A stretch of DNA of 42,403 nucleotides from DAOUTW01 sp964523575 (GTDB taxonomy: Bacteria > Zixibacteria > MSB-5A5 > GN15 > JAAZOE01), in assembly GCA_964523575.1 (NCBI GenBank), contig CAZGAV010000025.1, positions 1 to 42,403 on the forward strand, given 5' to 3'. A program made the translations under genes and the position numbers. The notes beneath the pieces are model-generated. The model searched no databases. It saw nothing but the letters and a program-made list of their open reading frames with translations, and was not told where the DNA came from. Position 1 is the first letter of the stretch; each line of letters opens with the position of its first letter. This document shows positions 39,498 through 42,403 of this stretch, piece after piece.

Positions 39498-40673
39498 ATG
39501 GTCTGGATCGGATTTCTGACATCGCTGGCCGCGATCCTGATAATCTCCCGGAAGAACCTGGCTCTGGGGCTTATTTGCGGCGCCATCACCCTGGGGCTAT
39601 TCACGTTGCCGTTGAGCCTTGTCTGGAATCGCATCGGATTTACCCTGACCGATTCGGCTGTAATCTGGCTGATGCTGGCCATGGGATTGATCCCCCTCAT
39701 CGGCGGCACAATGAAGGAAAGCGGCCAGATCGACAGTCTCGTCAATAATCTGCGAATCAAAAAACGTTATCTGCTGGCCGTTTCGGCGGCCCTGATGGGA
39801 CTTTTGCCGATGCCCGGCGGAGCTTTGTTATCGGCGCCGATTCTGGAAAAGGGCGGCGAAAATGTCCCCAACGATCTGATCTCAGCCATCAACAACTGGT
39901 TTCGCCACCTCTTCATTCTCATTTACCCCCTCTCCCCGGCCCTGATCGTCTCGGCTCAGATTACCAACCTGGACGTTTACCGCGCCATCGTCTATCTTCT
40001 CCCCGGTTTTGCCGTAGCCTATATCCTCGGATATTTCTTCATGCTCCGGCATGTCGGTGGCCGGCAGGTTTATGCCGACGGTTTTTCATGGAAGGGGCTG
40101 GCCGTTCCGTTGATAGTCATTTTGACCGCCCCGGCTCTGGACTTCGCCCTCAAACGGATATTCTCCATCGGCAATCTGGCGACTTTCATCGGTGTCCTGT
40201 CGGGGCTGACCCTGTCGATCGCACTCAGTCCCCATCGGCTCGACCTGAAACAGATCGCCGTCCGCATGAAACCGTGGAATTTCGCCCTGATTATTCTGGG
40301 AATGTTTTTATATCTCAATATCTTTCAGGAATCTGACGTGGGCCGGATCATCGCCACCCTGCCACTACCGCCGCTTATTTTGGCGGTCGGGGCCGGGTTC
40401 GTTCTGGCTCTGCTCACCGGACGAGTCCAGCTTCCGGCGTCGATTATCTTCCCGGTCTATCTGGCCATGGCCGTAAACATCACCCCGGCGGTTTTCGCCC
40501 TGATTTACACCGCCACCTATTTCGGATATATCATTTCGCCGGTGCATCCTTGTCTGGTGGTCACCTGCGAATATTTCAATATCTCCATCAAAAGCATGAT
40601 GCTGAAGCTGGCCGTTCCGACGCTGGTGATGATCGGCCTCATCGTGGCGATTGCCTTATTTCTGATTCGATAA
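39498..40673 (+). CDS. DUF401 family membrane protein
   Basis: This 391-residue polytopic inner-membrane protein belongs to the DUF401 family (PF04165), distantly related to ion/citrate-type transporters. Landmarks are the GGTMKESGQIDSLVNNL stretch (about 69-85), ALMGLLPMPGGALLSAPIL (about 98-116), INNWFRHLF followed by YPLSPALIV, and the C-terminal TATYFGYIISPVHPCLVVT. These paired Pro/Gly-rich re-entrant-like segments suggest a transporter with inverted repeats. Substrate is unknown. It is divergent from the GlpX-like gene. Confidence 0.85.
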   Translation: MVWIGFLTSLAAILIISRKNLALGLICGAITLGLFTLPLSLVWNRIGFTLTDSAVIWLMLAMGLIPLIGGTMKESGQIDSLVNNLRIKKRYLLAVSAALMGLLPMPGGALLSAPILEKGGENVPNDLISAINNWFRHLFILIYPLSPALIVSAQITNLDVYRAIVYLLPGFAVAYILGYFFMLRHVGGRQVYADGFSWKGLAVPLIVILTAPALDFALKRIFSIGNLATFIGVLSGLTLSIALSPHRLDLKQIAVRMKPWNFALIILGMFLYLNIFQESDVGRIIATLPLPPLILAVGAGFVLALLTGRVQLPASIIFPVYLAMAVNITPAVFALIYTATYFGYIISPVHPCLVVTCEYFNISIKSMMLKLAVPTLVMIGLIVAIALFLIR

Positions 40674-40780
40674 TATGAACCGCGCCCGTGTTTCATAGTA
40701 AAAAGACTTGCCGTACCTTGTAGCAGAGATTAATTTCAATTAAGAATTCTGTGGCCTGCGGGCCTCTTGGGGAGAAGATC

Positions 40781-42340
40781 ATGAGTTTTAAATATCTCGC
40801 ACTGCTGATTACTATCATCGTCATCGCCGCCGGATGCGGCCGTTCGCCTTATCCTTCGGATGTGACCGAGGCGCTAAAGACCGCCGGCGACAACCGGAAC
40901 GAACTGGAATCGGTTTTGACGCATTACCGGGACGAAGGCGACACGTTGAAACTACAGGCCGCTTATTTCCTCATCGGCAATATGGAGGGGCATTGCTATG
41001 TCACCTACCGCATGGTCGATTCCAACGGCGCCGAAGTCGAGTTTAATGTTCTCGATTACCCCGATTACAACACCCTCGTGGCGGCGACCGATACCATCGA
41101 GTTCGCACGCGGGCTGATCGATTTCAAGAAGGACGACAAAATCCTCGATCTGGAAACGATCACGGCCGATTTTTTGATTGACCAGATCGATTTCGCCTTC
41201 AAAGCCTGGCATGAAAAACCGTGGGCCAAAAACCTTTCGTATGAAAACTTCCGCGACTATGTCCTTCCCTATCGGGGCAGTAATGAGCCGCTGGAGGACT
41301 GGCGGGAAACCTTCTGGGACAAGTACGCCGACGTCGAAGGCCGGATGACCGATCCGGCCAACCCCATGGAAGCGGCCTCGCTCATCAACGACGAGATCAT
41401 ATCGTGGTTCAAATTCGATCCCCGGTTCTATTATCATCCCACCGATCAGGGGATGATGGAAATGTTCGAAAACAAAATCGGCCGTTGCGAGGACATGACC
41501 AATCTGACCATCTATGCCATGCGCGCCAACGGTCTGGCCGTTACCAGCGACTATACGCCGGCCTGGGCCGATTGCGGGAACAACCATGCCTGGAATGCGA
41601 TCGTGACGCCGGATGGCCGCGTGATACCGTTTATGGGCGCCGAATGCAATCCCGGCCAATACAACCTGGGACATAAATTCGCCAAGGTGTATCGCAAAAT
41701 GTATGGCGAGCAGAAAGACAATCTCATCTTCCAGGATCACAAGCAGGAAAAAGTTCCCGGCTGGCTGGCGGGGCGGAGTTATATCGACGTTACCTCCGAT
41801 TACGGCCCGGTATGCGACGTGACGGTTCATTTCGACCGGGAAATTCCTGATTCGGTTGACATCGCCTATCTGTGTGTGTTCAATTCCGGCGAATGGACGG
41901 CTCTCAACTGGGGCCGGATCGAGGGCGATTCAGCGACCTTCGATGATATGGCGATGGATATCGCCTATATTCCCGCTTTATATCTCAACGAGGAGATCGT
42001 GCCATACGGCGCGCCGTTTATCCTCAACACCGACGGCAGTCAACGGCCGTTGATTGCCGACACGACCGCCCTGCGCAATATCGCCGTGGCCTCGACCACC
42101 AAAAGACAACTGGACCGCTCCACCGATGGCATCGCTCAATCATTTTTAACGCCCGATGTGCAATACGAATTGTTTTATATGGCTGACGATTGGGAATCAT
42201 TGGGTAAGCAGGTGGCCGGGAAAAAGGCGTTGTATTTTGCCGATGTGCCTTCGGGCGGATTATACCGGCTCGTGGCGGCCGGTTCCGACGATGAAGAACG
42301 CATTTTCACGGTCGAAAACGGCCGGCAGGTCTGGTGGTAA
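40781..42340 (+). CDS. Transglutaminase-like domain lipoprotein
   Basis: This 519-residue protein starts at the ATG at 40781, preceded by GGGAGAAG. It has a lipobox signal (MSFKYLALLITIIVIAAGC, lipid Cys19). Residues 200-310 form a transglutaminase-like papain-fold domain: Cys236 in IGRCEDMTNLTIYAMRANGL and His269 in GNNHAWNAI, with an acidic residue further on as the third member. The C-terminal half is beta-rich (IDVTSDYGPVCDVTVHFD), suggesting a carbohydrate- or protein-binding module. In FCB bacteria such lipoproteins usually face the periplasm or surface and act as proteases or peptidoglycan-active enzymes. The exact activity is not predictable. Confidence 0.82.
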   Translation: MSFKYLALLITIIVIAAGCGRSPYPSDVTEALKTAGDNRNELESVLTHYRDEGDTLKLQAAYFLIGNMEGHCYVTYRMVDSNGAEVEFNVLDYPDYNTLVAATDTIEFARGLIDFKKDDKILDLETITADFLIDQIDFAFKAWHEKPWAKNLSYENFRDYVLPYRGSNEPLEDWRETFWDKYADVEGRMTDPANPMEAASLINDEIISWFKFDPRFYYHPTDQGMMEMFENKIGRCEDMTNLTIYAMRANGLAVTSDYTPAWADCGNNHAWNAIVTPDGRVIPFMGAECNPGQYNLGHKFAKVYRKMYGEQKDNLIFQDHKQEKVPGWLAGRSYIDVTSDYGPVCDVTVHFDREIPDSVDIAYLCVFNSGEWTALNWGRIEGDSATFDDMAMDIAYIPALYLNEEIVPYGAPFILNTDGSQRPLIADTTALRNIAVASTTKRQLDRSTDGIAQSFLTPDVQYELFYMADDWESLGKQVAGKKALYFADVPSGGLYRLVAAGSDDEERIFTVENGRQVWW

Positions 42341-42376
42341 TTATCCCGAAGCGCAGACGTTTCAACCAACCATTAT

Positions 42377-42403
42377 GTCATTCCCGCGCAAGCGGGAATC
42401 CAG
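42377..42403. repeat. Intergenic inverted repeat (cut by the window edge)
   Basis: ATTCCCGC (42380-42387) and GCGGGAAT (42392-42399) form a perfect 8-bp stem with a GCAA tetraloop, preceded by GTC and followed by CCAG. This resembles small dispersed intergenic hairpin repeats seen in many bacterial genomes. It lies 40 bases after the transglutaminase gene. Only one copy occurs in this window. Confidence 0.55.

Noticed and set aside
1..42403. CRISPR array, tRNA, rRNA, prophage or insertion-sequence genes
   Set aside because: I looked for regular direct repeats, cloverleaf-like segments ending in CCA, and transposase or integrase motifs, and saw none.

Overview
This window looks like chromosomal DNA from an uncultured Gram-negative bacterium of the FCB superphylum, quite possibly Zixibacteria or a close relative. 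That placement is inferred from gene content. Several secreted proteins end in dockerin-like Ca-binding repeats, one ends in an FlgD-Ig/type IX-like sorting tail, lipoproteins and outer-membrane proteins are common, and the complex I cluster runs nuoA-B-C-D directly into nuoH. A run of exactly 100 Ns (12901-13000) marks an assembly gap. I see no tRNA, rRNA, CRISPR array or transposase gene.

Layout. 1-3229 (minus): nuoA-B-C-D-H, with nuoH cut by the window edge. 3929-9154 (plus): two large secreted proteins, a 13-14 repeat LVIVD propeller with a dockerin, and a cohesin-like/dockerin protein with a sorting tail. 9273-10847 (minus): ridA and an MFS transporter. 10924-12651 (minus): an HD-GYP c-di-GMP phosphodiesterase and an unknown helical protein. 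13001-14073 (minus): an outer-membrane barrel protein broken by the gap. 14724-17345 (plus): a secreted 12-repeat protein and a Rieske-like protein lacking one ligand. 17408-19983: a lipoprotein glutathione peroxidase, a TSUP transporter and a CPBP protease. 20474-21227: a RelE/HigB-type toxin with an XRE antitoxin, beside apparent transporter debris.

21498-28884 is mostly plus strand: a DUF4412-like secreted protein, a molbindin, a GNAT-like protein, a divergent cytidylate-kinase-like gene, an unknown Cys-containing protein, DUF169, an HI0933-type flavoprotein and DUF418. 28907-39299 is minus strand: a crotonase, an overlapping pair of M14-type peptidases (one with an intact active site, one with every key residue replaced), two tandem lipoproteins, a small two-TM protein, a short orphan secretin and a large GlpX-like protein. 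39498-42340 (plus): a DUF401 membrane protein and a transglutaminase-like lipoprotein. The window ends in an intergenic hairpin repeat.

The genes suggest a respiring heterotroph with a large secreted, Ca-dependent protein and peptide-processing repertoire. No single locus is a clear new defence or biosynthetic system. The strongest leads are the active/inactive M14 pair, the GlpX-family protein with large N- and C-terminal additions, the 12-repeat secreted protein, the orphan secretin, the Rieske-like protein with Cys-X2-Asn, and two genes whose promoters sit so close to the ATG that they appear leaderless.
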